Assembly (NCBI GenBank): GCA_012839475.1
Contig: DUNG01000034.1
Location: 124,001 to 188,000 of the forward strand
DNA length: 64,000 nucleotides
Direction of reading: 5' to 3'
Source: Petrimonas sp.
Lineage (GTDB): Bacteria > Bacteroidota > Bacteroidia > Bacteroidales > Dysgonomonadaceae
Within the stretch, counting starts at the first letter, position 1; each line of letters begins with the position of its first letter. Under the pieces are notes generated by a model, which made no database searches, was not told the origin of the DNA, and was given only the letters and a program-made list of their open reading frames with translations. Position numbers and translations under genes: made by a program. Of this stretch, positions 18,971-28,947 are shown one piece after another.

Positions 18971-19860
18971 ACCAAGTAGTTTCCTGCAAAATTGACAATA
19001 GAACTCGCCCCTTTATATAACAGGATGTAAGGAGCGATTTCAGTGCCGCAAAGATACAAAATAAAATAGATTGGACCGACTTTATTCTTAACAAAAATAT
19101 TTAATAGCCCGATGGCAACCGCAGTCCTGTTGATGAAAAAAAGCAACATCAGCAAGAGAAACATCGGGAACCTATATTCGGGTAGAAAAATAAATACCAG
19201 TGCAGGTAAGAAAAGGCACAGACCGAAAAGTTGCAAGTGGCCGTAATAGTGCCCCCTCCATCGTATCAAATCGGCAGTGAGGAAAAAAGAGGAAACAGCC
19301 CTGTAAGTTAAATACTTTAGTCCCGCAAAGAGGAAAAGCCCCAAGAAAACAAGGCTAAAGCCAACCAAGTAAGCGGTAGGTGCAAGAGAAACAGGAACTC
19401 GGGAAAGAAAGTAAACGAACAGAATGATGGCACCGATCAGGATGGTTTGAACGATCATGAAAACGCTTCCCCACACTTCGGAAGTGGTCACCTGCTTTTT
19501 TTGCCCGGGCGAAGCATCCCTTCGCAAGGAGAGCCTGTTTTTCAAGTTGATAAAGAACGTGCCCCGGGCATCACGAACCACCAGGGAAGACAATAGGAAG
19601 CAAAGCAGGAAAACAAGGAAAAGGGAGCTGGTCATCCAATCCGAAACGGGCAACGGCATCCCTACTCTTCCTGGTAAGGTGTTCTGCACTCCCGACAAAA
19701 GGGCAGGATCAATCGCGAAGAAAAGACCATCGCCCTCTAACGGCAAATAGTCGACACGCCCAAAGTCAAACTTCAGTGACTCGGGGCATACCACCGGCTC
19801 AGCCGCCCTCAAGTACAGGGAAAGCGAGTCTGGTATCGTATCGGTGAGGGCATGAAACAC
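18967..19860 (-). CDS. DUF4271 integral membrane protein
   Basis: Protein of 297 aa with about seven hydrophobic segments (for example SSLFLVFLLCFLLSSL, GAIILFVYFL and PMFLLLMLLFFI) after a roughly 75-residue polar N-terminus. The C-terminal GPIYFILYLCGTEIAPYILLYK is the most recognisable part of this Bacteroidetes-only family. The start is GTG at 19858-19860; a TAA lies eight codons upstream in frame and no ATG is available. The function is unknown. It is the first gene of the hemD-rnpA-yidD-tatD operon. Confidence 0.8.
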   Translation of the reverse strand: MFHALTDTIPDSLSLYLRAAEPVVCPESLKFDFGRVDYLPLEGDGLFFAIDPALLSGVQNTLPGRVGMPLPVSDWMTSSLFLVFLLCFLLSSLVVRDARGTFFINLKNRLSLRRDASPGQKKQVTTSEVWGSVFMIVQTILIGAIILFVYFLSRVPVSLAPTAYLVGFSLVFLGLFLFAGLKYLTYRAVSSFFLTADLIRWRGHYYGHLQLFGLCLFLPALVFIFLPEYRFPMFLLLMLLFFINRTAVAIGLLNIFVKNKVGPIYFILYLCGTEIAPYILLYKGASSIVNFAGNYLV

Positions 19861-19990
19861 GGGCTTCGTACGTTTTACGCGAAGTTACTACTCTTTTTCG
19901 TCAACTCTCCTTTCATCTCCAAAGTTATTTCACTTTCAAGTCAGGCTGACGCATACTAAACAAACTGTTTTTCATGAAAGCAAACACCAA

Positions 19991-20578
19991 CTAATCGCCA
20001 TACTTAGATACATTACCGCTCCACTCGGAGGGATTTCGCAAAAGGGTTATCGCCTCCTCTGGCGTGGTCGCCACCTCCCACATCGCACGGAAACCATCAT
20101 TCATGAACTTCTCGGCGATCATCTGGTCAAAAAACTGTAACAACTTATTGTAATACCCGTTCACGTTCAGGATAATGACGGGGTGCGTGTATAGGCCCAA
20201 CTGTTTCCACGTGAGGATCTCGGCCAGTTCTTCGAGTGTTCCCAACCCACCGGGCAGTGCGATGGCAGCTTCCGACAGGTTCGCCATACACTCTTTGCGC
20301 TCATGAATGGTTTCAGTAATAATCGTTTCACTGAGTCGCTCATGGCACCAGCCTGCATCGACCATGAAGCGGGGAATAACCCCCTTCGTCGTTCCCCCAT
20401 GTTGTATGATGGAATCGTTCAAGGCACCCATCAGCCCTTGGTTACCCGCCCCGTTTACACAGGTAATACCGTTCTCGGCAAGCAGTTGACCCAAACGTTG
20501 CGCGGCATCCAAGTACACCTCGCCCACCTCCCTACTTGAGGCACAGTAGACGACCACCGTCAACCCTTTCCCTCTCAT
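19991..20578 (-). CDS. LOG-family nucleotide phosphoribohydrolase
   Basis: Protein of 195 aa with the LOG motif [10 protein letters not shown] and a Rossmann-like N-terminus ([20 protein letters not shown]). Members release free bases from nucleoside 5'-monophosphates (cytokinin-activating in plants and some bacteria; a nucleotide-salvage role in others is unclear). The gene starts inside the end of metK (4-bp overlap, ATGA type), so the two are translationally coupled. The biological link to SAM synthesis is not obvious. Confidence 0.88.
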   Translation of the reverse strand: MRGKGLTVVVYCASSREVGEVYLDAAQRLGQLLAENGITCVNGAGNQGLMGALNDSIIQHGGTTKGVIPRFMVDAGWCHERLSETIITETIHERKECMANLSEAAIALPGGLGTLEELAEILTWKQLGLYTHPVIILNVNGYYNKLLQFFDQMIAEKFMNDGFRAMWEVATTPEEAITLLRNPSEWSGNVSKYGD

Positions 20579-21879
20579 AGATCAAACGCCTCCCTTAATG
20601 TGTCCACGAAGTCAAGCTTCTCCCAGGTGAAGAGCTCCACTTCGCACACTACTGGCCGGGACTTGTAGCGTGACGTGAACTCCTTCTGTATCACGCGTGG
20701 TTCACGCCCCATATGCCCGTACGATGCGGTTTCAACGTAAATAGGGTTACGCAACTTCAATCGCTCTTCGATGGCTTTGGGCCGCATATCAAACAGTTTG
20801 GCAATCTTCTCCGCGATCTCTGCATCGGAGGCATTCACCCTGCTTTTCCCAAAAGTATTGACGTAGATACTCATCGGTTGAGCCACCCCTATGGCATAAG
20901 AGACCTGGATCAGCACCTCGGGGGCAATCCCGGCCGCCACCATATTTTTCGCAATATGTCGGGCCGCGTAAGCCGCGGAGCGGTCCACCTTAGAGGGGTC
21001 TTTCCCCGAGAAGGCACCACCCCCGTGGGGTGCTTTACCCCCGTAGGTATCCACGATAATCTTGCGTCCGGTAAGCCCGGTATCACCGTGTGGTCCGCCG
21101 ATTACAAACTTACCCGTCGGGTTCACGAAATAACGGATATCATCGTCAAATAACTTATGGATATCTCCCCGCTGTTTATACTGGTCACGCACCCGTGGGA
21201 TCAGGATGGAACGTATGTCTGACTTGATGCGCGCTTGCATCCGCTTATCGGCTTCCAGAGCGGCTTCATGGGTGTCGTTCAAGGGCTGCTCAAACTCATC
21301 ATGCTGCGTGGAGATAACGATGGTATCAATACGAAGCGGGGTGCCATCCGAAGCGTACTCCACCGTGACCTGCGACTTGGAGTCCGGGCGAAGGTAGGGC
21401 ATCAATTCCGGTTCATTCTTACGGATATTGGCCAACTCTACCAACAGCGCGTGACTCAAGTCAAGCGGTAAAGGCATGTAGTTATCCGTCTCGTTGGTAG
21501 CGTAGCCAAACATCATCCCCTGATCACCCGCACCCTGTTCCATAGGATCCTCTTTCTGGTCGACCCCCCTGTTAATATCGTCCGACTGTTCGTGGATACT
21601 CGTGAAAACACCACATGAACGGGCTTCAAACTGATACTCGCTTTTGGTATAGCCTATTTTGGCAATCACCCCCCGGGCCACCTCAGCGACATCAACGTAC
21701 GCCTTTGACTTCACCTCACCAGCTATAACCACCTGCCCAGTGGTGACCAATGTTTCAATCGCCACCTTCGACTCGGGATCATACGCCAGGAATTCGTCCA
21801 GTAAGGCATCGGATATCTGGTCGGCCACCTTGTCGGGATGCCCTTCCGACACCGACTCAGAAGTAAATAAATAGTTCAT
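20575..21879 (-). CDS. metK: S-adenosylmethionine synthetase
   Basis: Makes SAM from methionine and ATP. The 434-aa protein has [15 protein letters not shown] at the N-terminus, [12 protein letters not shown] and the P-loop-like [19 protein letters not shown], all hallmark motifs. It is somewhat longer than E. coli MetK (384 aa) because of inserts such as [14 protein letters not shown], common in Bacteroidetes. It is followed by the coupled LOG gene. Confidence 0.97.
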   Translation of the reverse strand: MNYLFTSESVSEGHPDKVADQISDALLDEFLAYDPESKVAIETLVTTGQVVIAGEVKSKAYVDVAEVARGVIAKIGYTKSEYQFEARSCGVFTSIHEQSDDINRGVDQKEDPMEQGAGDQGMMFGYATNETDNYMPLPLDLSHALLVELANIRKNEPELMPYLRPDSKSQVTVEYASDGTPLRIDTIVISTQHDEFEQPLNDTHEAALEADKRMQARIKSDIRSILIPRVRDQYKQRGDIHKLFDDDIRYFVNPTGKFVIGGPHGDTGLTGRKIIVDTYGGKAPHGGGAFSGKDPSKVDRSAAYAARHIAKNMVAAGIAPEVLIQVSYAIGVAQPMSIYVNTFGKSRVNASDAEIAEKIAKLFDMRPKAIEERLKLRNPIYVETASYGHMGREPRVIQKEFTSRYKSRPVVCEVELFTWEKLDFVDTLREAFDL

Positions 21880-22030
21880 CTAAAACGGTTTTTTCAATTA
21901 AAATAACGGGGAGACGATTCAAAGGAGAAGGAGATGCAAGCAGCGCGTTTTAGCATTTTTTTCTGTGGTTGCAAGCAGTTCAAATCTTTCCACATTACTT
22001 TAATCGGGTGTACAAATACAAAGATGCCCG

Positions 22031-22038
22031 CAAAGGTA
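22031..22038 (-). promoter_or_regulatory. Putative -7 promoter box of metK
   Basis: TACCTTTG on the minus strand matches TAnnTTTG and gives a leader of about 145 nt. I looked for a SAM riboswitch in 21880-22030 and saw no recognisable SAM-I, SAM-II or SAM-IV core. Confidence 0.45.
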
Positions 22039-22048
22039 ATCTTTTTTT

Positions 22049-22675
22049 TTATATTTCGGCCATTCCTGATGGGAAAACTCCGTTTTCCTTAAGCCAATCT
22101 TCCAGCTTCACCTTACCGGTGAAATGCATTGTATGAAATCCCAGTTGACGGGCCGTCTCGATATTGGCCGCGTTATCATCGATGAAAAGCGACTCCCCCG
22201 CCTTTAACTGGTAACGTTCCAGCAGGATTTCATACAACCGGGGATCGGGTTTGATAAGCTTCTCTTGACCCGAAACCACGATCCCATCCAAATCGTCAAA
22301 AAAGTCATACCGTTCCATCGCGATGGGCAAAGTCTCAGCGGACCAGTTGGTGAGCCCGTAGACCTGGTACTCCGTCTTGAGCGGCTTGATTAGCTTCACG
22401 TTTTCCTCGATGGTTCCCCCTAGCATCTCTTCCCACCGTCCATAAAACATGGCAATCTCCTCGTGGTAACGAGGGTGTTCTGCCTGTAACAACCGGGTAG
22501 CCTCGGCTAATGGACGGCCGGCATCTTGCTGGATGTTCCAGTCGGAGCTACAAATGTGCTCCAAAAAATGGTGCATGTCACACTCGTTATCAAAGACTTT
22601 CTTGTAAAGGTAGGTAGGATTCCAGTCTATCAAGACCCCCCCAAAATCGAAAACGACGTTACGGATTGATTTCAT
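22049..22675 (-). CDS. HAD-superfamily phosphatase (subfamily IA)
   Basis: Protein of 208 aa. HAD motif I is VFDFGGVLIDW (nucleophile Asp10), motif II is YGLTNWS, motif III is the Lys in EKLIKPDP, and motif IV is FIDDNAANIETARQLG. It resembles YihX-type sugar-phosphate or alpha-glucose-1-phosphate phosphatases, but the substrate cannot be assigned. It stands alone upstream of metK on the same strand. Confidence 0.85.
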   Translation of the reverse strand: MKSIRNVVFDFGGVLIDWNPTYLYKKVFDNECDMHHFLEHICSSDWNIQQDAGRPLAEATRLLQAEHPRYHEEIAMFYGRWEEMLGGTIEENVKLIKPLKTEYQVYGLTNWSAETLPIAMERYDFFDDLDGIVVSGQEKLIKPDPRLYEILLERYQLKAGESLFIDDNAANIETARQLGFHTMHFTGKVKLEDWLKENGVFPSGMAEI

Positions 22676-22821
22676 TTCGCGTTTGCTTCATTAAAAACAG
22701 GTTCAGGAAGAAACAATACAATTAGAATCATGTTTTCAAGAAAAACGTTCTGTCAGAAAACAGGTTCCTGCCCAAACTGTGATTCCGGCGTTCAATATAC
22801 CATTTTTTCGGGTAATTTGAT

Positions 22822-22829
22822 TACTTTTG
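22822..22829 (+). promoter_or_regulatory. Putative -7 promoter box of prfB
   Basis: TACTTTTG matches TAnnTTTG, 30 bp before the prfB start codon. Confidence 0.45.
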
Positions 22830-22859
22830 CTCCAAGTAAAGGTAAAATTCTCATTGATC

Positions 22860-23970
22860 ATGATCACAGCAGACCAACTAAAGGACGTGTTGGAGCGCGA
22901 GCAGGCGCTGAGGGGGTATCTTTGACATCGATGCCAAAATCATTCAACTGGAAGAGGAAGAGCTACGTACCCATGCACCTGAATTCTGGAACGACACCAA
23001 GTCGGCCGAACGCCAAATGAAGGTGGTGGGCGAACTAAAGTTTTGGTTAAACGCCTACCAAGAGGTAAAGGCTGCCACCGATGAAGTGCAGCTGGCTTTT
23101 GACTTCGCGAAGGAGGGTGTTGTATCGGAAGAGGAGCTGGACAACAACTACCAACATGCGCTAACCCTCATCGAAGAGTTAGAGCTAAAAAACATGCTTC
23201 GCCAAGAGGAGGATAAACTGGGTGCCGTGCTCAAGGTGAATGCCGGTGCAGGAGGCACCGAAAGCCAGGACTGGGCCTCGATGCTTTTACGAATGTACCA
23301 GCGATGGTGCGAGGGGAAAAATTACAAGACCACGATTACCAACTGGCAGGACGGCGATGATGCTGGCATCAAGACGGCAACCCTTCAAGTGGAGGGCGAT
23401 TTAGCGTACGGCTTTTTGAAAAGCGAAAACGGGGTACATCGCCTCGTGCGGGTTTCCCCCTTTAACGCGCAAGGGAAGCGGATGACATCGTTCGCATCCG
23501 TCTTCGTGGTGCCGCTGGTCGATGATTCAATCGAGGTGGAGGTCAACCCGGCCAACCTTAGTTGGGACACGTTTCGCTCTTCGGGAGCCGGGGGACAAAA
23601 CGTGAACAAGGTAGAAACGGGCGTAAGGCTACGCTATCTCTACACGGATCCCGATACGGGACAAGAGGAGGAGATCGTGATCGAAAACACCGAAAGCCGC
23701 TCACAGATGGGGAACCGGGAGAACGCGCTGCGGTTACTCCGCTCGCAGCTGTACGATAAAGAACTCGAGAAACGGAGAGCCGCGCAAGCCGCGATAGAAG
23801 CGGGGAAAAAGAAGATCGAATGGGGTTCGCAAATCCGCAGTTACGTGTTTGATGATAGGCGGGTAAAGGATCACCGCACCAACCACCAAACATCCGACGT
23901 CTCGGGGGTGATGGATGGCGATCTCGATGCGTTTATCAAGGCATATCTAATGGAATTTGGAGGGGAGTAA
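22860..23970 (+). CDS. prfB: Peptide chain release factor 2, programmed +1 frameshift
   Basis: Releases peptides at UGA and UAA codons. The ATG at 22860 opens MITADQLKDVLEREQALRGYL, which ends at an in-frame TGA (22923-22925). The bases AGGGGGTATCTTTGAC at 22911-22926 are the classic autoregulatory site: an internal Shine-Dalgarno-like AGGGGG, then CTT TGA C. Skipping T22923 continues in the +1 frame as DIDAKIIQLEEEELR through to 23970, for a total of 369 aa. The SPF anticodon-mimic tripeptide is at 199-201 and the catalytic GGQ at 244-246. The gene would be called truncated (start at 23017) if the frameshift were missed. Low RF2 levels favour the shift, closing a feedback loop. Confidence 0.97.
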
Positions 23971-24173
23971 TCCACGTATTCAAATATTTAGATGCCCTTT
24001 TCAACCGATAATCCGATTAACGCGAAATCGTATTTAACGGGATCTTCAGCATCCCATAACCGAAAAATTCCCGGTCAACCCTGTAGCTGCCTCTCAGTCA
24101 ACCTGTCAGTGTGCATAGAGAAACAAAATCACAATTATTCTCTATCAAATTACCGCTACTCCTTAAAAAACCT

Positions 24174-24181
24174 TACATTTG
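24174..24181 (+). promoter_or_regulatory. Putative -7 promoter box of the secreted protease gene
   Basis: TACATTTG matches TAnnTTTG, 32 bp before the ATG at 24214. The rest of 23971-24213 shows no gene I would call. Confidence 0.45.
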
Positions 24182-24213
24182 CATGTTAATTATTAGTTTG
24201 AATCCTGTTTTAG

Positions 24214-26514
24214 ATGGCACGTTCATATTCATATATATTCCAAGGTAAAAGCGCACTACCTTTGCTTTCTACCCTTTTTTTCGCGCTCTCATTCTTTTCC
24301 CTGACTATCAAGCCATTACCAGCTCAAATAAGCTATGGCGGACGCCCCCTGCCACTATCGGTGGGAGTTAGCGCCCGAACGATCGATCCCGCAGCGACTC
24401 TTTTCGTGGAAATGCCCTCGTTTGATCAAGAGGCGGCATTACGACGTGCCCAAACAGATCAAGCCAAACTAAAAAGCCTTGAATTCGCGCACAAATTCGA
24501 CGTGCAGCTACGCCCGGAGAATTCGGGCGTCACCTTCTCGCACGCCGGGATGAATGTATGGCGCGTGGGGATTCGTTCGAAGGGTGCTTACTCGATCAAC
24601 TTGCTTTTCTCTAAGTTCCGGCTTCCGGAAGGAGCCAAGGTGTTTATCTACAACACCCACCAAACGGAAGTGCTGGGTGCCTACACTCACGAGAACAACA
24701 GCGACCTGAACCTGCTCCCGGTTCAACCCATCGGGGGGGAGGAGTTAATCGTGGAGTATCAGGTACCCTTGCACTCTACAGATAAAGGCGAGATTGAGAT
24801 TGGTGATGTAAACCACGACTTCCTAGGTCTCTTCCGGGGAAGGGAGCCAAGGGATCCGCAACAGTCGTGCCACCCCAATATAGTTTGTTATCCCGAAGAT
24901 ATCCAACCAGGCAGTGGTGTGGTAGCACTCATCATCAACGGCACCTATTACTGCACTGGTTCATTAATCAACAATACTGCAGAAGATGGTACCCCTTACC
25001 TGCTGACCGCCACCCATTGTCTCAATTTCGATTACAGCGCAAGCTTCCTCGCGAATAGGAGGTATGACCTAATGGCAGGAAACATCGTCGCTTTCTTCAA
25101 CTACCAATCCCCCCTTTGCGATACCGATATCCGTGGCCCATTGCAGATGACGATGGCCTCAGCCGACTCCGTACTGATTAGTGAACGTCACGATATCTCC
25201 CTCCTGAAGCTCAAACAGATGCCTCCCGCTGAATACCAGCCCTATTACCTGGGCTGGAATGCCAATGCGAATGCCGGAAACAGCCAGTCGGGTCCTTTCC
25301 ATGGCCTTCACCACCCCAACGGGGGTGTCAAGAAAGTGGCCGTAGAGGAAAATTCATTATCCTTTGGTTCATTCGATGACCCGAAGTACAACATGGAACC
25401 CAACTCTTTCTGGATCGTAAAGGCGTGGGACGTTGCTGCCACGGAGGCGGGCTCATCCGGCTCGCCCCTGTTGGACCGGGAGAAGAAGGTGATAGGAACG
25501 CTTACCGGGGGTTCGTCTATGTGTGGCTCACCCAAGGGACCTGATATTTACGCCTCGCTCCACAAATTTTGGGAGGTAGACAGCTCCCTAAACAACCCGA
25601 ACCGACTAAGCTATTACCTAGACCCGGAGGGGTTGGGTGTAACGCAGCTTAACGGCTACAACCCGTACACTGATGACCCTTACACCCGAAGCCAAAACTT
25701 TGGGACCGATGAAACAGCCATCGCGAGCTATTTCCAGTCGGTACCCCTGTTCGCCACCAACAACACCTACGGTTACACTGAGTTTGCCGAGGAGTTCCAG
25801 GCAAAGGGAAGCCAATCCCTTCAGGGCCTATTTATTGCTTCCCCGGCTACCAGCGCTTTCAAAAACCTGGACATTCGAATCCGTGTTTACACGGGGGAAA
25901 ATGGACCGGAGCGCCTCCTTTACGAGCTCCCGTTCAACTGCAGTTACCAGTACTACTCCTCTGGAGGCTTTCATTTGACCGAACGGAACATGGGCCATAG
26001 CGTGGAAAACTACGTGGAGTTCCCTTCGCCTCTTCAAGTAACGAACTCATTTTATATCGCTTACCACGAAACGAAAGGGCAACCCGGGGGGTTCTCCGTC
26101 TATAACGCCGAGCCCCGGAAGATTGGTTCAGAGAAAGTATCCACCGCGTGGATGAAGAATGGGGGTGGCTGGGTACGGTCATCAGAAAACATCGAGAACC
26201 CGATGAACACCTCGCTCCTGATTGCACCATATGTAATTGGAGAAGGGAGCGTTGTTGTGAAACCCGATAAGTTGGACAGCGATCTCCGGGCCTACTATTC
26301 TAGGGAAGTACAACGTATATTCATCGAGTCGAACAACGACCTGCTGGAGTGGGAGATTTTTCACACATCGGGGATTAAGGTTCACCAAGAGAGCGCCGAC
26401 ATCAGCATGAACCGAGTCTCTTATCAGGCATCACACCTCCCGAAGGGAGTCTATATCGTGAAGGTACGTACCGTGGGTAGCGTGGAAACCACAAAGAAGG
26501 TTCTGGTCAATTAG
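24214..26514 (+). CDS. Trypsin-like (lysyl endopeptidase-type) serine protease with T9SS sorting domain
   Basis: Protein of 766 aa with an N-terminal hydrophobic signal (about 14-38). A prodomain-like region is followed by a chymotrypsin-fold protease resembling Achromobacter Lys-C: His268 in LLTATHCLNF, Asp327 in ERHDISLLKL and Ser415 in GSSGSPL. Cysteines suited to disulfides flank these. A beta-rich middle region (about 500-680) follows, and the last 80 residues (from about LRAYYS to KVLVN, with LPKGVYIVKV) form a type A type IX secretion sorting domain. The enzyme is therefore predicted to be exported across the outer membrane and released or anchored. Its stop codon overlaps that of the convergent mltD. 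Confidence 0.85.
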   Translation: MARSYSYIFQGKSALPLLSTLFFALSFFSLTIKPLPAQISYGGRPLPLSVGVSARTIDPAATLFVEMPSFDQEAALRRAQTDQAKLKSLEFAHKFDVQLRPENSGVTFSHAGMNVWRVGIRSKGAYSINLLFSKFRLPEGAKVFIYNTHQTEVLGAYTHENNSDLNLLPVQPIGGEELIVEYQVPLHSTDKGEIEIGDVNHDFLGLFRGREPRDPQQSCHPNIVCYPEDIQPGSGVVALIINGTYYCTGSLINNTAEDGTPYLLTATHCLNFDYSASFLANRRYDLMAGNIVAFFNYQSPLCDTDIRGPLQMTMASADSVLISERHDISLLKLKQMPPAEYQPYYLGWNANANAGNSQSGPFHGLHHPNGGVKKVAVEENSLSFGSFDDPKYNMEPNSFWIVKAWDVAATEAGSSGSPLLDREKKVIGTLTGGSSMCGSPKGPDIYASLHKFWEVDSSLNNPNRLSYYLDPEGLGVTQLNGYNPYTDDPYTRSQNFGTDETAIASYFQSVPLFATNNTYGYTEFAEEFQAKGSQSLQGLFIASPATSAFKNLDIRIRVYTGENGPERLLYELPFNCSYQYYSSGGFHLTERNMGHSVENYVEFPSPLQVTNSFYIAYHETKGQPGGFSVYNAEPRKIGSEKVSTAWMKNGGGWVRSSENIENPMNTSLLIAPYVIGEGSVVVKPDKLDSDLRAYYSREVQRIFIESNNDLLEWEIFHTSGIKVHQESADISMNRVSYQASHLPKGVYIVKVRTVGSVETTKKVLVN

Positions 26515-28181
26515 TTGCCCCGAACCTCCTTCATTTCAAACTCCATTTCAGGAGATAGGGAGCCACTCTCTTCAGCCCGGCGTATCTGACCTTCCAGGTA
26601 ATTTGAAAGGATAGTCTCCTTCTCATCCGCCTTATCTTCTTCAGCTGGCACCTCTTCCTGTTTCACGATAAGTTGATCACCTATCCCAATGCGGGTAGAT
26701 CGAAGTCCGTTCCACGACTGCAATTGCGAGACCAACACATTGTTTCGCCTCGCGATTTCCCCCAAGGTGTCGCCTTTTTTAACCCGGTAGTAGGTGTTTA
26801 CGGTGGTCGTCTTACCCCCGGGGCTTACTTGGGCAACCTGCTGCACCTCCACTACCCTATGTCCCACGATTAACTGTTGACCGATGCGTAGCCTGTCGGA
26901 TCTCAAGTTATTCATCGACTTGAGCGCGGAAACGGTGGTGCCATTCCGTCGCGCTATGGTTGAAAGGTTGTCCCCGCTCCTTACCCTGTAGATTATTTCT
27001 TCAGTCGCTCCCGCTATACCCCCCCCGTCTAAGGTAAGGGTTCGATGGGTGAAATAACGGCTCCGATCGAAATTCATGATGGAGTCGGTTTGGTCGATAA
27101 AGGCATACATTATTTCGGAAGGTAAGACCAACGCGTACGGTTTATAGTTCCCCGGTACGATATCTTTCTTGAATTGAGGGTTCAAGCGGCGCAGCTCGTC
27201 TATCGAGACCCCCAAGACCCCCGCGATCTGCTCCAGGTGAATCTCCTTGTTCACGTGAACCGTGTCGAGTGCAGTCAGAGTGGATTCAGGAAAATGAACC
27301 GGACAGATATTGTGATCGGCGTGGTGGTTCATCACGTAGTTAGCCGCGATGAAAGCGGGAACGTAACCTCTGGTCTCGCGGGGCAACTGATGATAAATGG
27401 CCCAGTAGTCGCGACTCCCCCCACTGCGGGCAATCGCCTTGTTCACGTTACCCGGGCCACAGTTGTACGCGGCAATCACGAGGTTCCAGTCACCATAGAT
27501 GGTATAGAGGTCTTTCAGGTACAACACCGCCGCCTCCGTGGATTTATAGGGATCGCGTCGTTCATCCACGAGACTATTGATCTCCAGGTTGTACCCCTTC
27601 GCGGTACGCAACATGAACTGCCACAACCCAGTAGCTCCTGCCCTGGAAACGGCCAAGGGATTGAGCGCCGATTCGATCACCGGGAGGTGCTTCAATTCCA
27701 GGGGGAGACCATGCCGATCCAGGGCCGCCTCGAACATGGGGAAGTAGTATTGTCCCAAGGTTAGCATGTAGCTCACCTGCTCTCGCCGGCGAACCGTGTA
27801 CATATCAATGTATGAGCGCACCACCTGGTTATAGGACAACTCCATCACGGTAGGGATACAGTAGAGGCGGTTAACATAGACAGAGTCATGAAAAACTACG
27901 TTCTCACCTCTTTCACAGGTCGTATCCACTTTCGACATATCAAGCTGCCACGTGCGTAGCAGGTCGCTCAACTCCTCCTGCATGCTCTCAGGGTAAATGA
28001 TGGCACTATCCTCGACTGCTACTTGGGGGATATCGCGACTCTTTTGAGGCGGGTTCTCTATACGAGGGCTCTCATGATGCGAACTTTCATGAACAGGGTT
28101 CCGATAACTCAAGTCCCCTTGCGGGAAGAGGGGAAGGGTCATGGCAAGGGAAACAATGGCCAGTATAGCAAATTTACTCAT
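26511..28181 (-). CDS. mltD: Membrane-bound lytic murein transglycosylase D-like, two LysM domains
   Basis: Cuts peptidoglycan glycan strands non-hydrolytically. The 556-aa protein has a signal peptide (1-20) without an obvious lipobox. The SLT domain has catalytic Glu170 in LPVIESALNP, followed by GATGLWQFM and AAYNCGPGNV. LysM repeats at about 398-439 and 464-506 bind the wall; an acidic tail (EEDKADEKE) ends the protein. It is the last gene of the parA-parB-DUF5683-mltD operon, an arrangement common in Bacteroidales. Confidence 0.93.
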   Translation of the reverse strand: MSKFAILAIVSLAMTLPLFPQGDLSYRNPVHESSHHESPRIENPPQKSRDIPQVAVEDSAIIYPESMQEELSDLLRTWQLDMSKVDTTCERGENVVFHDSVYVNRLYCIPTVMELSYNQVVRSYIDMYTVRRREQVSYMLTLGQYYFPMFEAALDRHGLPLELKHLPVIESALNPLAVSRAGATGLWQFMLRTAKGYNLEINSLVDERRDPYKSTEAAVLYLKDLYTIYGDWNLVIAAYNCGPGNVNKAIARSGGSRDYWAIYHQLPRETRGYVPAFIAANYVMNHHADHNICPVHFPESTLTALDTVHVNKEIHLEQIAGVLGVSIDELRRLNPQFKKDIVPGNYKPYALVLPSEIMYAFIDQTDSIMNFDRSRYFTHRTLTLDGGGIAGATEEIIYRVRSGDNLSTIARRNGTTVSALKSMNNLRSDRLRIGQQLIVGHRVVEVQQVAQVSPGGKTTTVNTYYRVKKGDTLGEIARRNNVLVSQLQSWNGLRSTRIGIGDQLIVKQEEVPAEEDKADEKETILSNYLEGQIRRAEESGSLSPEMEFEMKEVRGN

Positions 28182-28197
28182 GAGAGGGTTCTATTCG

Positions 28198-28941
28198 TTA
28201 AAACCGGAAGCTCCACTGTAAACCGTAGGAGCTTCCTGAAATAGCCGAGAGATCATCTCGGAAAATAGCCGGCTCCACCCGCATTGACAAGTCCGGACTC
28301 ATATCAAAATCAAACAACTGCGAATCCACGTACGCGTCCACAATAGCCAGCAGGTACCAAGCAACGGTTCCGATGATGCTAAAATCACGGTAATAGCGGT
28401 AGTAGTCTTTTCGCTTTTGCAGCACGTCAGTGAACCATTTGACATCCACGTTCCCTGGGTCAAAGCCGTAAGGCAGTATATTATGCCAACTGTTCGTCTC
28501 GGGGTTATCATCCATAATATCCTGATACGCTTGCAAGTAGTCACGGTAGTAACCGTTGTTCCACGAGATAGCATAGGTGAAGCCTACAAATCCACCATAC
28601 ACGATGGGCAGCTTCCAAAATTTCCGGTTGTATATCTGACCCAAACCGGGAAAGAGAGCCGAGTAGATGACTGCCTTCTTGGGGGAGGGTTTAAAGCGGT
28701 ATGAGGGTGCGAACAGGGAGGACGAAAAAAACAGTGAGTCGGGCAGTACAAGCGTCGCTTCTATATCATCAAACGAGATACCAGAAACCGGCGCAATGGT
28801 GTCCGTCGGGGCAACAGCATCGGCCAAAATAACGAAACCGGGGGTTGAAACAAGATCCGATGGCACAACATCCAGATCGGTCGCGTAAGAAAACGTGAAG
28901 AACAACAACAGCCCGGCAAATATCCCGACACCCCTTTTCAT
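28198..28941 (-). CDS. DUF5683 membrane protein
   Basis: Protein of 247 aa with an N-terminal signal segment (FAGLLLFFTFSYA). The conserved core KAVIYSALFPGLGQIYNRKFWKLPIVYGG is followed by hydrophobic stretches and an LLAIVDAYVDSQLFDFD motif, the pattern of DUF5683. The function is unknown. It sits 6 bp after parB and 16 bp before mltD, in the same order as in many Bacteroidales genomes, which hints at a role tied to cell-wall or chromosome work. Confidence 0.85.
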   Translation of the reverse strand: MKRGVGIFAGLLLFFTFSYATDLDVVPSDLVSTPGFVILADAVAPTDTIAPVSGISFDDIEATLVLPDSLFFSSSLFAPSYRFKPSPKKAVIYSALFPGLGQIYNRKFWKLPIVYGGFVGFTYAISWNNGYYRDYLQAYQDIMDDNPETNSWHNILPYGFDPGNVDVKWFTDVLQKRKDYYRYYRDFSIIGTVAWYLLAIVDAYVDSQLFDFDMSPDLSMRVEPAIFRDDLSAISGSSYGLQWSFRF

Positions 28942-28947
28942 CCCGTT

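Noticed and set aside
21880-22030. SAM riboswitch before metK
   Set aside because: The leader is long enough, but no SAM-I, SAM-II or SAM-IV core pattern is visible.
23992-24189. 65-codon frame between prfB and the protease gene
   Set aside because: No recognisable motif, and it runs through the putative protease promoter.
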